Source of the DNA: Paenibacillaceae bacterium | GTDB taxonomy: Bacteria; Bacillota; Bacilli; Paenibacillales; NBRC-103111 | DNA: 64,000 nt | Assembly: GCA_029256185.1 (NCBI GenBank) | Contig: JAQSYI010000017.1 | Coordinates: forward strand, 1-64,000 | Direction: 5' to 3' | Shown here: one piece after another, positions 1 through 8,588 of the stretch | Layout of the letters: the number at the start of each line of letters is the position of its first letter | Numbering within the stretch: the stretch's first letter is position 1 | Program-made: the position numbers and the translations under genes | Notes under the pieces: generated by a model | What the model saw: the letters and a program-made list of their open reading frames with translations, nothing else | What the model was told of the DNA's origin: nothing | The model's database searches: none

Positions 1-319
1 AGGAAAATCAGCAGAATAACGTCGCAGAGTTCCGTTAGCCTGGCAACATCTCCGTTTTAGCTGTTTTAGCGTCGCTCCGTTCCGTTACACCGTTCCCTCT
101 CCGAGCTCCAGGCCTTGATCAAGACGGAAGCTGGACACACGGACCCCCTCCCCTTTGGAAAAATCGCCTAAACCTTGCATTCATTTCGGTCAAGGGACTA
201 GATTGGTTCACCAAAAAAAGGCTACTCCAAGGCTCCTGAGCCACGGAATAACCTTTCTTCTGCCTTATCGGTGCTTAGTCCCACAATTACAGCACAACTG
301 CCCTCACAGTCTCCCTAAT
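1..319. other. Intergenic region downstream of the beta-helix/SGNH gene
   Basis: No convincing gene is seen. The first 110 bases contain two related stretches built around ttccgtta (about 30-38 and 90-98), which resemble the ends of the palindromic repeat near 11.5 kb. A strong terminator for the minus-strand gene lies at 213-256. The short open frames here lack a ribosome binding site. Confidence 0.5.
213..256 (-). terminator. Rho-independent terminator of the secreted beta-helix gene
   Basis: On the minus strand, AAAGGTTATTCC (256-245) pairs over 12 bp, two of them G-U, with GGAGTAGCCTTT (228-217), followed by a run of seven T (219-213). The loop holds a smaller GGCTC/AGCC hairpin. It lies about 64 bases after the stop codon at 320. 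Confidence 0.8.
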
Positions 320-3300
320 TCAGGGAGCCTTCTTCACCGTCAGGCTCTCAATCCCCACCAGCGTGCCTGTGCTGGCTGTCTGCTTCTCCCCGAGCACCGT
401 TATGGTGACGGTGTGGGGACCGTCGGATAGATCCAAGGTTCTAAAGAGCAGTGCCGTCCCTTGACTGGCGCCATAGGTGTCGATGGTTCTTATGAGGCTG
501 CCGTTGTCTATATTAAGCTGCAGCTTGCCGTTGGCGGGACCCACTCTGGCCCTGAGAGCCAGCATAGGACCGTCAAAGGTGAAGGTCAGAGCTGCTCCGC
601 TGTCCTGGGCAGTCATAATCGTGCCGCCTGCAGCCGTCCAGCTGCCTGTGATCTGCCCGGTGGAGGCCGCAAGCTGCATGCCGGTGTAAGGATAATAGTC
701 CGCCCGCCGCGGCACCTCCTGCCACTGGGGCTCCTTCAGATACAATGCCGGATTATTCAAGCACTCCATGATATAATCCGCAAACAGCGCATATCCCGCA
801 TTATTGGGCAGAAGAGCGTCGGCAAACAGATCGTCTGGCACAAGCTCCTCCTGCTCCACCCTGTCTTGGATATAGCTCTGGATGTTGATGGAGGAAATGC
901 CGTAATAATCAGCGATTTCCTGATGGACCGTATCCATGGCGTCGAACGCTTTGGTCGGTGTATAGATGAACACTACCAAGGGCTGGCTCGGCGCCTGGAG
1001 CAGATTGCGGACGATTCCCTCCATCTGCCTTCTGACCTTGTCCGGGTCCATGCTCTTGTCGCTTGCCGCGAAGTCCACGAAGACCAGATCGGGCTGCTTG
1101 GAAATCACATCATCATACAGCCTTATCAGCCCATGGTCCGAGCCGGTGCCCCCGTATCCGGCATTGAAATTGGCTATGGTTTTTTCCGGGAAGGCTTCCT
1201 TGAAGAAAGCGGAGACCAGCGCGCGCCAGGAATATTTGTTGGGATCGGTAGCCTTCAGGCCGTAGGTGGCGGAGCTGCCCAGATACACCACGTTCAGCGA
1301 GCTCTTGCCAACGAAGCGCTCATACTGCTGCAACGCCTGGGAGGCTGCCGAACGGATATGCTCTCCGGTCAGCAGAGTCTTGCCGTAAGCGGCGATCCTG
1401 CCGCTGCCGTCTACCTTGTACAAAGCGATGGACGCTCCCGCTGCCGCCTGGACATCACCGCCCAAGGTATAGGCCGCCGCATCGGACGGAGGAAGATTCC
1501 CCAGGCGCGGTATGCCCGGCGCAGTAGTGCCCGGAGGATATACCTTCAATCGGAAGATATCTCCCGCCTGGTAGACCGCAGCGGTGACGCTGGTGGTCCC
1601 CGTCGCCGATCCGGGTGACGCCATCAGCTCCAAGGCTTCCGCATAAGGAGCGGGACTCCCCTCCGCCCGCTTCACCAGAATTCCGTCCAGACCGATTTTT
1701 ACCCCGGTGCTGGCGGTTCTTTTTTCCCCCGTTGCCGTGATGGTTGCAGTATGCCCCGTGTCCTCCAATTCAAAGTTCTTGTAGAACATCGCCAATCCGG
1801 CGGCGGTCGAATACAGATCCACCACCTGTTTCACATTGCCGTTGTCGATATTGATTTCCAGCTTGCCGTAATCCGGTCCGATCTTGTTCCTCAGCGCCAG
1901 AATCGGCCCTTCGAACTGGAAGGTAACCGAGGCACCCGGGACGGAGGTGACGAGGCCGCTGCCCTCCGGCGCCCAAGCGCCGTCAGTCTGCCCCTCCTGC
2001 ACAGGCACCTGCATGCCGGTATACGGATAGTAATCCGCACGGAGCGGCGTTGCCTGCCAGACGGGCACCTTCAGATAAACCGCGGGATTATTCAGGCATT
2101 CCATAATATAGCGGGCATACAGCTCGTGCCCGGCATTGTTGGGATGGACGGAATCCGCCAGAATACCGGGGATGGACACTTGCCCCTGCGCTACCTTGTC
2201 TTCTACATACGCCTGAATGTTAATGGAAGGAATCCCATAGTAATCGGCAATTTCCTGATGGACTGTATCGATGGCGTCGAATTGGTCGGTGGCCGTATAG
2301 ACGAATACAATCAGCGGCGGTTCGGGCTGGGCAAGCAGGTTGCGCACGATCCCTTCCATCTGCTTCCTGATCCGGTTGTAATCCGAGGCCGTCCGGTCGT
2401 TAACGGCGAATTCCACGAAGACCAGATCCGGCTCCTTGGCGATTACATCGTCGTGCAGCCGGAGCAGCCCGTAATCCGAGCCGGTTCCCCCGATTCCCGC
2501 GTTGATGTTGTTGATGACCTTGCCCGGATAAGCCTCCTTGAAGAAGGTGGAGACCATGCTTCTCCAGGAGTACAGATTGGGATCGGTGGCCTTGGAGCCG
2601 TATGTGATGGAGCCGCCCAGATAGACAATGTTCAGCTCGCTTTTGTCCTTGAGCGGCGCATACTGCTTCAGTGCCTCGGACACCTCATATTCCGGCTCCG
2701 TGCTCCCGGGGGCGGCAATATCCGACAGATCCACCTCATCCCCGGTCCGTACCTGGACATATCCGTACATCCCCGTCATAATGGGCTGCCCGTTGCCGTC
2801 CAGATTCCCGGAGTAGCCGGCAAGACCGATGAGAATTTCGTTGCCCATCGCCACCTCCACCTCAGAAGCCAGCTTCCAGGGCTCCGAGCTGTCAGAGCGG
2901 GTGAACGAATAGAACATATTCCCGTTGCGCACCATTCTGAATTGAATGGGCGAATCCGCATCGGGCGGAGCCGCATAAGAGGAGCTTCCCCCTGTATCCT
3001 TGCGCCAGGTCGCCCGCAGCTTGCCTGTCTGCCAGTAACGCAGGGCCACATTCTTGGCGTTCGCCGTGTCCGCATCGCGGATCATGATGCCCATGTGGGA
3101 CTGATTGGCGGCGCCACTGTCTAACGCAGCGCCGGGCCAGGCGTCGAAGGAGGCGATAATCTCCGCCCGGGGAGCCGTCTCATCCAGCGCCAGCCGCTTG
3201 AAGCCGAAGGTATTCTGGTCCGCTGTGCCCCATATATTCATGCCGTTGGATTCCAGGGTATAGAAGCCGTCCTCATAAATGTCGAAGCTGCCTGCGGTTC

Positions 3301-6300
3301 CGCTGGAGTAATTGGAGGTTTCCCAGCCCTCCATGCGGGGTGCGCCGTCCTCGATAATGGCGAACTTGAGCGTCCGGCTGTCGGTTTGGCCGTCGGCGGA
3401 CACGGAATAGGCAAGCCCCGACATCCCCATCCTCAGGGGGGTAACGGTATACAGTCCGTCATCGACCTTCTCGATATCGATGAGCGGTGTCTGCCCTGTC
3501 CCCAGCAGCAGCTCGGAGACGGCCACCTCTGTACTGCCGATGTCATACTCCTGGTTATTGCTGCCGTAAGCGGCGAGCTGTACGGTGTAGGACTGGCCCA
3601 GCTTCAGGATTTTCTCGGAGAAGCCGGAGCCGGCGCGCTTGAACAGCTGCTCCTTCACCGTTACCCTCACGGAAGCGGAATAGGGGACTCCCTCCCACAC
3701 CGCTGTCGCCGTCAGGTCGGCCTCACCTGCTCCTGTGGCCGTGACCAGCCCGTTCTGATCCACCGTCAGCACGTTCCCGTCGGATGAGGCGAACGTTCCT
3801 CCTGCCGGGACCAGCAGCCTGCCCATTTCCGTGCTCAGACGAAGCTGGGCCTTGCGCTCCGTTCCCGGCTCCCAGGCGCCGCCGTTGAACAGAATCTGAA
3901 GCTGACCGGGCTCATCGTCAATCAGCACATGAAAGCTGGACTGGCGGGTGGTCCCCTGATAAGTCACACTGGCCTGAATCTCTGCCACGCCCGGAGCCAT
4001 GGCGGTAATTCTTCCCTGCGCATCCACACCCGCCACCGCCGGAGCGGTTGAGGCATAGGCAACCGTGGCCGCGTTCAGGTCGATAAGATACCCGTCGGCC
4101 GTGCGGGCTGCAGTCTCAAGATCAAGGGAGCCTCCTGCCGGCAGAGCCGCATAGCTCTTGCCTTCCCCTCCCGCAGGGGACACATACACCCGCTCCACCC
4201 CACCGTTTCCCACGGCGAAGGGATAATCCGCGGTCAGACCGATCTCCTGCACGGCAATATCCCGGAAGCCCAGACTGTGGGCGGGGGAATCATAGCGCAG
4301 ACGGTAATCTCCGTTGGCCGGGTCCATGAAGAGCGGATCATGTCCGAACAGGGAATGCTGGTCGTACTTGCGGTTCTCCCAGGCCAGCCAATCCTCCAAG
4401 CTGGAGAGATTAACGCCCGCCACCTTGGGCAGATACTTGTTGGCCGAATTATAGTACAGATTGTAATCCGACTCCGCAAACCGCTCCTCCACCGGAGATC
4501 CCAATTCCTTGAGCAATCTTCCGGTCGCCGTTGAGGTATTGAAGTTGTTCTCGGGAATATCGATCAGGTAGTTGCCGGATTCATAGATAATGTTGCGGGA
4601 CGCCAGATTATGGCGGCTGTCCGTAAGCGACATGGGCAGGGAGGCAACCGCCGGGAAATCCCGGTCCGCCCCTGCATAATCCTGATTGTTGGCCAGGATA
4701 TTGTTGTACAGGCGGATGCCCACCCCTTTGGATGCGATGACCTCATTCAGGTACCCTTTGCTGGCAGGGTCGTTCTGGTTGTTGTAGATGATGTTGTTGT
4801 ACGCCGTCACATCGTCGCTGCCATCGTCAAAGTACAGAGGCTCCGAGTGGGAAAAAGGCACGTTATTGCTGTGGATCAGATTGTTGCGCACCACATTGCC
4901 CAGTCCCGCATTCCAGGAGTAGATCGCCCCAACATCCTGGGAATCCGTATAGGTCAGGAAACAATCATTGTATTCAATTACGTTATACCGGGTATGGGTG
5001 TAATTGTTCCAGTTGGTGTACGTAACGGTTACGCCGTCCACCACTTTTCCGTCGTCGTAGATTTTGCTTCCGTTGAAGGCAATGGCATACCGCTTGGAAT
5101 TCGATATCCGGTTATGTCCCACATAGTTGTAGCCGCTGTTGTAGAGATAGATGGGATAGGCATGGCCCAGGATCAGCCCCAGCTGGTCCAACCGGTTGTT
5201 GCGGACTACATTGTACTGGTTGATGGTATCCAGACGCAGACCCGCTCCGTTGAAGTGGATGCCGTCCTTGCCGATATTCTCGATTAGGCTGTTCTCCACC
5301 GTATTGTTCTGGGCGAAGCCGTCGGCCTTGTAGGCGGTCTGTCCGATGTTGAAGATATGCATGGCATTCAGCGTGATATGGGTGGCATTGGCCAGCACGA
5401 AGCCGTTCTTGCCCCTGTCCGAATTGCACACCGAGAGCCCTTCGAAGGTAATATCGTGCACAGGGTTCTGCGGTGAGGAGCCCTTCACGCTAATAATGTC
5501 CCCGGCTACGGGAATGACAATGTTTTGCTGCTCAATCGGGGTATGGAGAGGATAATAGTACAGAATTCCCTCCCCCGACAGATAGAACTCTCCGGGAGAA
5601 TCCAGCAGCTCGTAGCCGCCTTCAATAAAATAGCGGGAGCCGGTGCCGATGTCATAGCTTGCGTTCTTGTTCAATTTGATGGTGTTCCGATTATAATTAA
5701 ACTCCTTTACTCCGATAATGTCCTGGAACCAGTTCCATACGCCGGCGAAGCCTCCTGCCCAGATGGATACCTCCAATTGGGAGCTGTCGGCAACTTCCGG
5801 AAGGGTGCCCTGGGCGAAACGGAACTCCGACTTGGAGATTCCTGCCGATGCCGCCAGCGCCGTATTATAGCCTTCGTTGGGATAACGGGCCTTCTTGCCG
5901 AAAACTCCGTTCTCAAAAATCAGCTGCACCCGGTTCTGCACCCCGATGTCAGCCTTGTAGATCGCCCCTTCATGCAAGGTCCAGCCCTGCACGGAGCGCC
6001 CGCCGTTAATGACGGGAGTTTCACCGGGATACGCCTTATAGATCACCTTGTATCCGTTCTGGCCGCTGTCCTCCTCGGTAAAGCTCAGCGTCTCCTCCAG
6101 GAAATATTGCCCGCCGCGCAAATAGACGACAATATGTCCGGAGAGCACCAGGTTTTCCTTGTACTCCCGCACCGCCTGCCGCGCCCTTTCAATGGTCTGG
6201 AAGGGACTTGAGCCGCTGCCGTCGTTTTGTTCGTCATCCCCCAGCTCGGGGTCTACATAGAAGCTGGCTTGAACGGCATTTTCATGGAACGGTTGGGCAA

Positions 6301-6886
6301 AAAGGGATTGAAGCTGGACCAGCGTGCCGCTGCCGGGTCCAGGCTCCTGCAGGAGTGGCCCTGTGCCGTACAGCACAAGTCCCCCGGCTGTATCCGTATA
6401 ATGCAGGAAGCCGGCAGCCCCGGCGAAGCCTCTGACCGGAACGGACAGATTATTCCCTGTACCCAGCTGCGCTGCCGCCCCCATATCCAGCGTCTCCTCC
6501 TGGCCTGTTGCGGGATCGCGCTTGACCACATTGTTGCTCCCGGCCTGAAAAACCAGCTCATAGCGCTGGAGGAACACCGTAGCCAGCTGAGCGCCGCTGT
6601 CCCACTCCATGCGGGAGTGCTGGCTTTCCGCCAGAAAGGCCAGGGGAAGATACGCCACGCCCCCGCTCAGATAGGGGGTGGGCTGGCCTGCGCCCAGACT
6701 GACTCTGCCGCCTCTTACATAGGCGTAGCTCTCCCCCGTCTTGAATATGACCGCGTTGTTCATGCCCTCCAGATTGCCGGGTACAGCCTCATCCGCATAT
6801 GCAGGTGCCGCAACCGTCAATGGCAGGATCAGAATCATCATCATAAGCCAGGAAATGATTTGTTTGATCGTCATCCTTTTATCCAT
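320..6886 (-). CDS. Secreted right-handed beta-helix protein with two SGNH esterase modules
   Basis: Product of 2,188 residues, probably extracellular. A signal peptide (about 1-32, hydrophobic IISWLMMMILILPL, then AYADE) is followed by a copper-amine-oxidase-N-like segment (about 35-190), a right-handed parallel beta-helix (about 205-880, starting FYVDPELGDD, with many Asn-rich turns) and Ig-like Big_2 repeats (about 900-1130). Next come a concanavalin-like region and two copies of an SGNH hydrolase plus beta-sandwich (about 1412-1730 and 1858-2188). Copy 1 keeps the catalytic blocks GGSIT, NAGIGG, FAVND and DSVHP. Copy 2 has lost the Asn and the catalytic His. Beta-helix modules usually bind or cleave polysaccharides and SGNH modules remove acyl groups, so a role in breaking down an esterified polysaccharide is inferred. 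The start is ATG at 6886 or 6874; the latter is better spaced from AGGAAGG. The reading frame upstream is repeat leader, not coding. Confidence 0.85.
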   Translation of the reverse strand: MDKRMTIKQIISWLMMMILILPLTVAAPAYADEAVPGNLEGMNNAVIFKTGESYAYVRGGRVSLGAGQPTPYLSGGVAYLPLAFLAESQHSRMEWDSGAQLATVFLQRYELVFQAGSNNVVKRDPATGQEETLDMGAAAQLGTGNNLSVPVRGFAGAAGFLHYTDTAGGLVLYGTGPLLQEPGPGSGTLVQLQSLFAQPFHENAVQASFYVDPELGDDEQNDGSGSSPFQTIERARQAVREYKENLVLSGHIVVYLRGGQYFLEETLSFTEEDSGQNGYKVIYKAYPGETPVINGGRSVQGWTLHEGAIYKADIGVQNRVQLIFENGVFGKKARYPNEGYNTALAASAGISKSEFRFAQGTLPEVADSSQLEVSIWAGGFAGVWNWFQDIIGVKEFNYNRNTIKLNKNASYDIGTGSRYFIEGGYELLDSPGEFYLSGEGILYYYPLHTPIEQQNIVIPVAGDIISVKGSSPQNPVHDITFEGLSVCNSDRGKNGFVLANATHITLNAMHIFNIGQTAYKADGFAQNNTVENSLIENIGKDGIHFNGAGLRLDTINQYNVVRNNRLDQLGLILGHAYPIYLYNSGYNYVGHNRISNSKRYAIAFNGSKIYDDGKVVDGVTVTYTNWNNYTHTRYNVIEYNDCFLTYTDSQDVGAIYSWNAGLGNVVRNNLIHSNNVPFSHSEPLYFDDGSDDVTAYNNIIYNNQNDPASKGYLNEVIASKGVGIRLYNNILANNQDYAGADRDFPAVASLPMSLTDSRHNLASRNIIYESGNYLIDIPENNFNTSTATGRLLKELGSPVEERFAESDYNLYYNSANKYLPKVAGVNLSSLEDWLAWENRKYDQHSLFGHDPLFMDPANGDYRLRYDSPAHSLGFRDIAVQEIGLTADYPFAVGNGGVERVYVSPAGGEGKSYAALPAGGSLDLETAARTADGYLIDLNAATVAYASTAPAVAGVDAQGRITAMAPGVAEIQASVTYQGTTRQSSFHVLIDDEPGQLQILFNGGAWEPGTERKAQLRLSTEMGRLLVPAGGTFASSDGNVLTVDQNGLVTATGAGEADLTATAVWEGVPYSASVRVTVKEQLFKRAGSGFSEKILKLGQSYTVQLAAYGSNNQEYDIGSTEVAVSELLLGTGQTPLIDIEKVDDGLYTVTPLRMGMSGLAYSVSADGQTDSRTLKFAIIEDGAPRMEGWETSNYSSGTAGSFDIYEDGFYTLESNGMNIWGTADQNTFGFKRLALDETAPRAEIIASFDAWPGAALDSGAANQSHMGIMIRDADTANAKNVALRYWQTGKLRATWRKDTGGSSSYAAPPDADSPIQFRMVRNGNMFYSFTRSDSSEPWKLASEVEVAMGNEILIGLAGYSGNLDGNGQPIMTGMYGYVQVRTGDEVDLSDIAAPGSTEPEYEVSEALKQYAPLKDKSELNIVYLGGSITYGSKATDPNLYSWRSMVSTFFKEAYPGKVINNINAGIGGTGSDYGLLRLHDDVIAKEPDLVFVEFAVNDRTASDYNRIRKQMEGIVRNLLAQPEPPLIVFVYTATDQFDAIDTVHQEIADYYGIPSINIQAYVEDKVAQGQVSIPGILADSVHPNNAGHELYARYIMECLNNPAVYLKVPVWQATPLRADYYPYTGMQVPVQEGQTDGAWAPEGSGLVTSVPGASVTFQFEGPILALRNKIGPDYGKLEINIDNGNVKQVVDLYSTAAGLAMFYKNFELEDTGHTATITATGEKRTASTGVKIGLDGILVKRAEGSPAPYAEALELMASPGSATGTTSVTAAVYQAGDIFRLKVYPPGTTAPGIPRLGNLPPSDAAAYTLGGDVQAAAGASIALYKVDGSGRIAAYGKTLLTGEHIRSAASQALQQYERFVGKSSLNVVYLGSSATYGLKATDPNKYSWRALVSAFFKEAFPEKTIANFNAGYGGTGSDHGLIRLYDDVISKQPDLVFVDFAASDKSMDPDKVRRQMEGIVRNLLQAPSQPLVVFIYTPTKAFDAMDTVHQEIADYYGISSINIQSYIQDRVEQEELVPDDLFADALLPNNAGYALFADYIMECLNNPALYLKEPQWQEVPRRADYYPYTGMQLAASTGQITGSWTAAGGTIMTAQDSGAALTFTFDGPMLALRARVGPANGKLQLNIDNGSLIRTIDTYGASQGTALLFRTLDLSDGPHTVTITVLGEKQTASTGTLVGIESLTVKKAP

Positions 6887-6897
6887 CCTTCCTAAGA

Positions 6898-7018
6898 GCT
6901 TTGCGTGAGCAAAGCTGGCTTCGTAAGCATCCGCTTGAGCTTTGCGTAAGCAAAGCTGGCTTCGTAAGCATTCGCTTAAGCTTTGCGTGAGCAAAGCTGG
7001 CTTCGTAAGCATCCGCCT
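6898..7018 (-). repeat. Three 41-bp two-hairpin leader repeats before the beta-helix gene
   Basis: Three copies of a 41-bp unit starting at 6898, 6939 and 6980 (plus-strand coordinates) fill the gap between the fucosidase stop codon (7017-7019) and the Shine-Dalgarno site of the next gene. Read on the minus strand, each unit has GATGCTTACGAAGC (a small GCTT/AAGC hairpin) and then AGCTTTGCTCACGCAAAGCT (a strong hairpin). The last copy runs into CTTAGGAAGG, the ribosome binding site. Related units precede the genes at 43937 and 60737. Confidence 0.85.
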
Positions 7019-8588
7019 ATTCAGATAGGGTTAGCTTAACAATCGTATCCGTAAAATCATGATCATGGCCTGATCCGGCGGCCGCACCGGTCAGATGAAG
7101 CTCAATTCCCTGCTCCGTCTGGCTAAAGGCAACCGGCTGTCCACCCAGCACCCGGCATGCCGTCACCTGCTGTGGAAGGGCCGGGAGCCCCAGCCGTTGG
7201 AATTCCGCCATATCCAGAATGTGGATATAGATGGCATTATCGCGGCAGGTGGACCCGTATACGCCGTCTACCGGCTCAAAGGGACCTCCCCGTGTGCCAT
7301 ACACACTTTCGCCGTACTCACCCATCCAACCGCCGATCCGGCGCAGCAGCTCCACTTGGTTCTCCGGTACCACTCCGTCCCGGTCAGGAGTAATATTGAG
7401 CAGAGCATTGCCGTTGCGGACAAACACATTGATCAACAGCTCCATCACCTTGGCAAAATCCATCACCGCAGAACCGGGCTTCCAGGCCCAGGAGCCGGCC
7501 AGGCTGAAGCTCTTCTCCCACGGGAACGGGATGATGCTTCCTGTCACCTTGTGCGGTCCTTCATCGCAGCTGAAATCTCCTTCCCACCCCGAACGTTCAT
7601 TCATCACCACCTTAGAGTTAAGCTTGCGGACCATGCCGTTCAGCTTCAGAGGCTCCCACAGCCAAGCCCCTCCCGCATCGGAGCCCCGGTGAGCCAGCCA
7701 GGAGCCGTCGTACCACAGAATGTCGATTGGACCGTAACGGGTAAGAAGCTCCTCGATTTGCCCATATAGCTGCTCCTTCATCAGCAGGGCGTTCTCCATC
7801 TGCTCCATCGGCTCGAAGTACCCGGGAAACCGCCAATCCATCGGGGAATAATACAAGCCCACCCGCAGGCCATGACGGCGGGCCGCCTCCGTATACAGCT
7901 GCACGAAGTCGCAGTGGGCGGCAGCCTGCATCGTGGTGAAGCTCCCATAGCTGGCGGCGCTGTCCCACATGGCGAAGCCGTCATGATGCCGGGTCACCAT
8001 CACCATATACTTCATACCGGCGTTTTGGGCCAGCTCCGCCCAGCGGTCAGCGTCGAACTGCTTCGGGGAAAAGTCCATGGCCTGCCTGCGGTATTCCTCC
8101 GCCGGAATCTGCTCGTTATGCATCGCCCATTCCCCGTGTCCGATTACGGAATACACGCCCCAGTGAATGAACATTCCCAGCTTGGCATCCTGCCACCAGG
8201 ACATATCTCCGGCAGGCAGCTTCAGCTCGGCGCATTTGATCCCGTCGGTGCTCTTGAAGCGGACATTGCTCTTCAGCATGGAGGCCAGCTCCGCACCGGT
8301 CATGGACTGGGGTGCGTTGTCCGAATCCGACAGCAGCCCGTATTTCTTCAGCTTCCGCCGGTTCCCCTCATTCTGCAGCAGCTTCTTTACCTCCAGCAGC
8401 GTCAGCCAATAGGGATCATCCGGGTCCTCCAGCTGCTTCTGGCTGCGGGCCAGCCGGTCGGCCGACTCCTCCAGCGCGGCATCGGAAATGGCGGAGAGCA
8501 GCCACTGAAGCTGCCGCCCTTTGTCTGCGGAAGGAATGGCAGAGTTGGAAAAAACGTCGATCAAATGCAGTTCCGTCTGTGTCAGCAT
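7017..8588 (-). CDS. Alpha-L-fucosidase (GH29)
   Basis: Product of 523 residues with no signal peptide, so probably cytoplasmic. GH29 enzymes release alpha-linked L-fucose by a retaining mechanism. Family signatures are visible: KLGMFIHWGVYSV (about 136-148), TRHHDGFAMWDS (about 199-210) and DILWYDGSW (about 289-297), in which Asp294 is at the nucleophile position. The first 120 residues are an extra helical N-terminal part outside the usual barrel. ATG at 8588 is chosen because AAGGAGG lies 9 bases upstream. This start overlaps the end of the heparinase-like gene by 7 bp (ATGCTGA), suggesting translational coupling. Some GH29-like proteins act on other substrates, so fucose specificity is inferred. 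Confidence 0.9.
   Translation of the reverse strand: MLTQTELHLIDVFSNSAIPSADKGRQLQWLLSAISDAALEESADRLARSQKQLEDPDDPYWLTLLEVKKLLQNEGNRRKLKKYGLLSDSDNAPQSMTGAELASMLKSNVRFKSTDGIKCAELKLPAGDMSWWQDAKLGMFIHWGVYSVIGHGEWAMHNEQIPAEEYRRQAMDFSPKQFDADRWAELAQNAGMKYMVMVTRHHDGFAMWDSAASYGSFTTMQAAAHCDFVQLYTEAARRHGLRVGLYYSPMDWRFPGYFEPMEQMENALLMKEQLYGQIEELLTRYGPIDILWYDGSWLAHRGSDAGGAWLWEPLKLNGMVRKLNSKVVMNERSGWEGDFSCDEGPHKVTGSIIPFPWEKSFSLAGSWAWKPGSAVMDFAKVMELLINVFVRNGNALLNITPDRDGVVPENQVELLRRIGGWMGEYGESVYGTRGGPFEPVDGVYGSTCRDNAIYIHILDMAEFQRLGLPALPQQVTACRVLGGQPVAFSQTEQGIELHLTGAAAGSGHDHDFTDTIVKLTLSE

Noticed and set aside
1751..3124. Long plus-strand open frame opposite the SGNH region
   Set aside because: It is an antisense shadow of the large minus-strand gene. 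It lacks a ribosome binding site and has no recognisable domain.
6887..7012. N-terminal extension of the beta-helix protein
   Set aside because: The extra 42 codons are the tandem leader repeats. They precede the signal peptide and lack a ribosome binding site.
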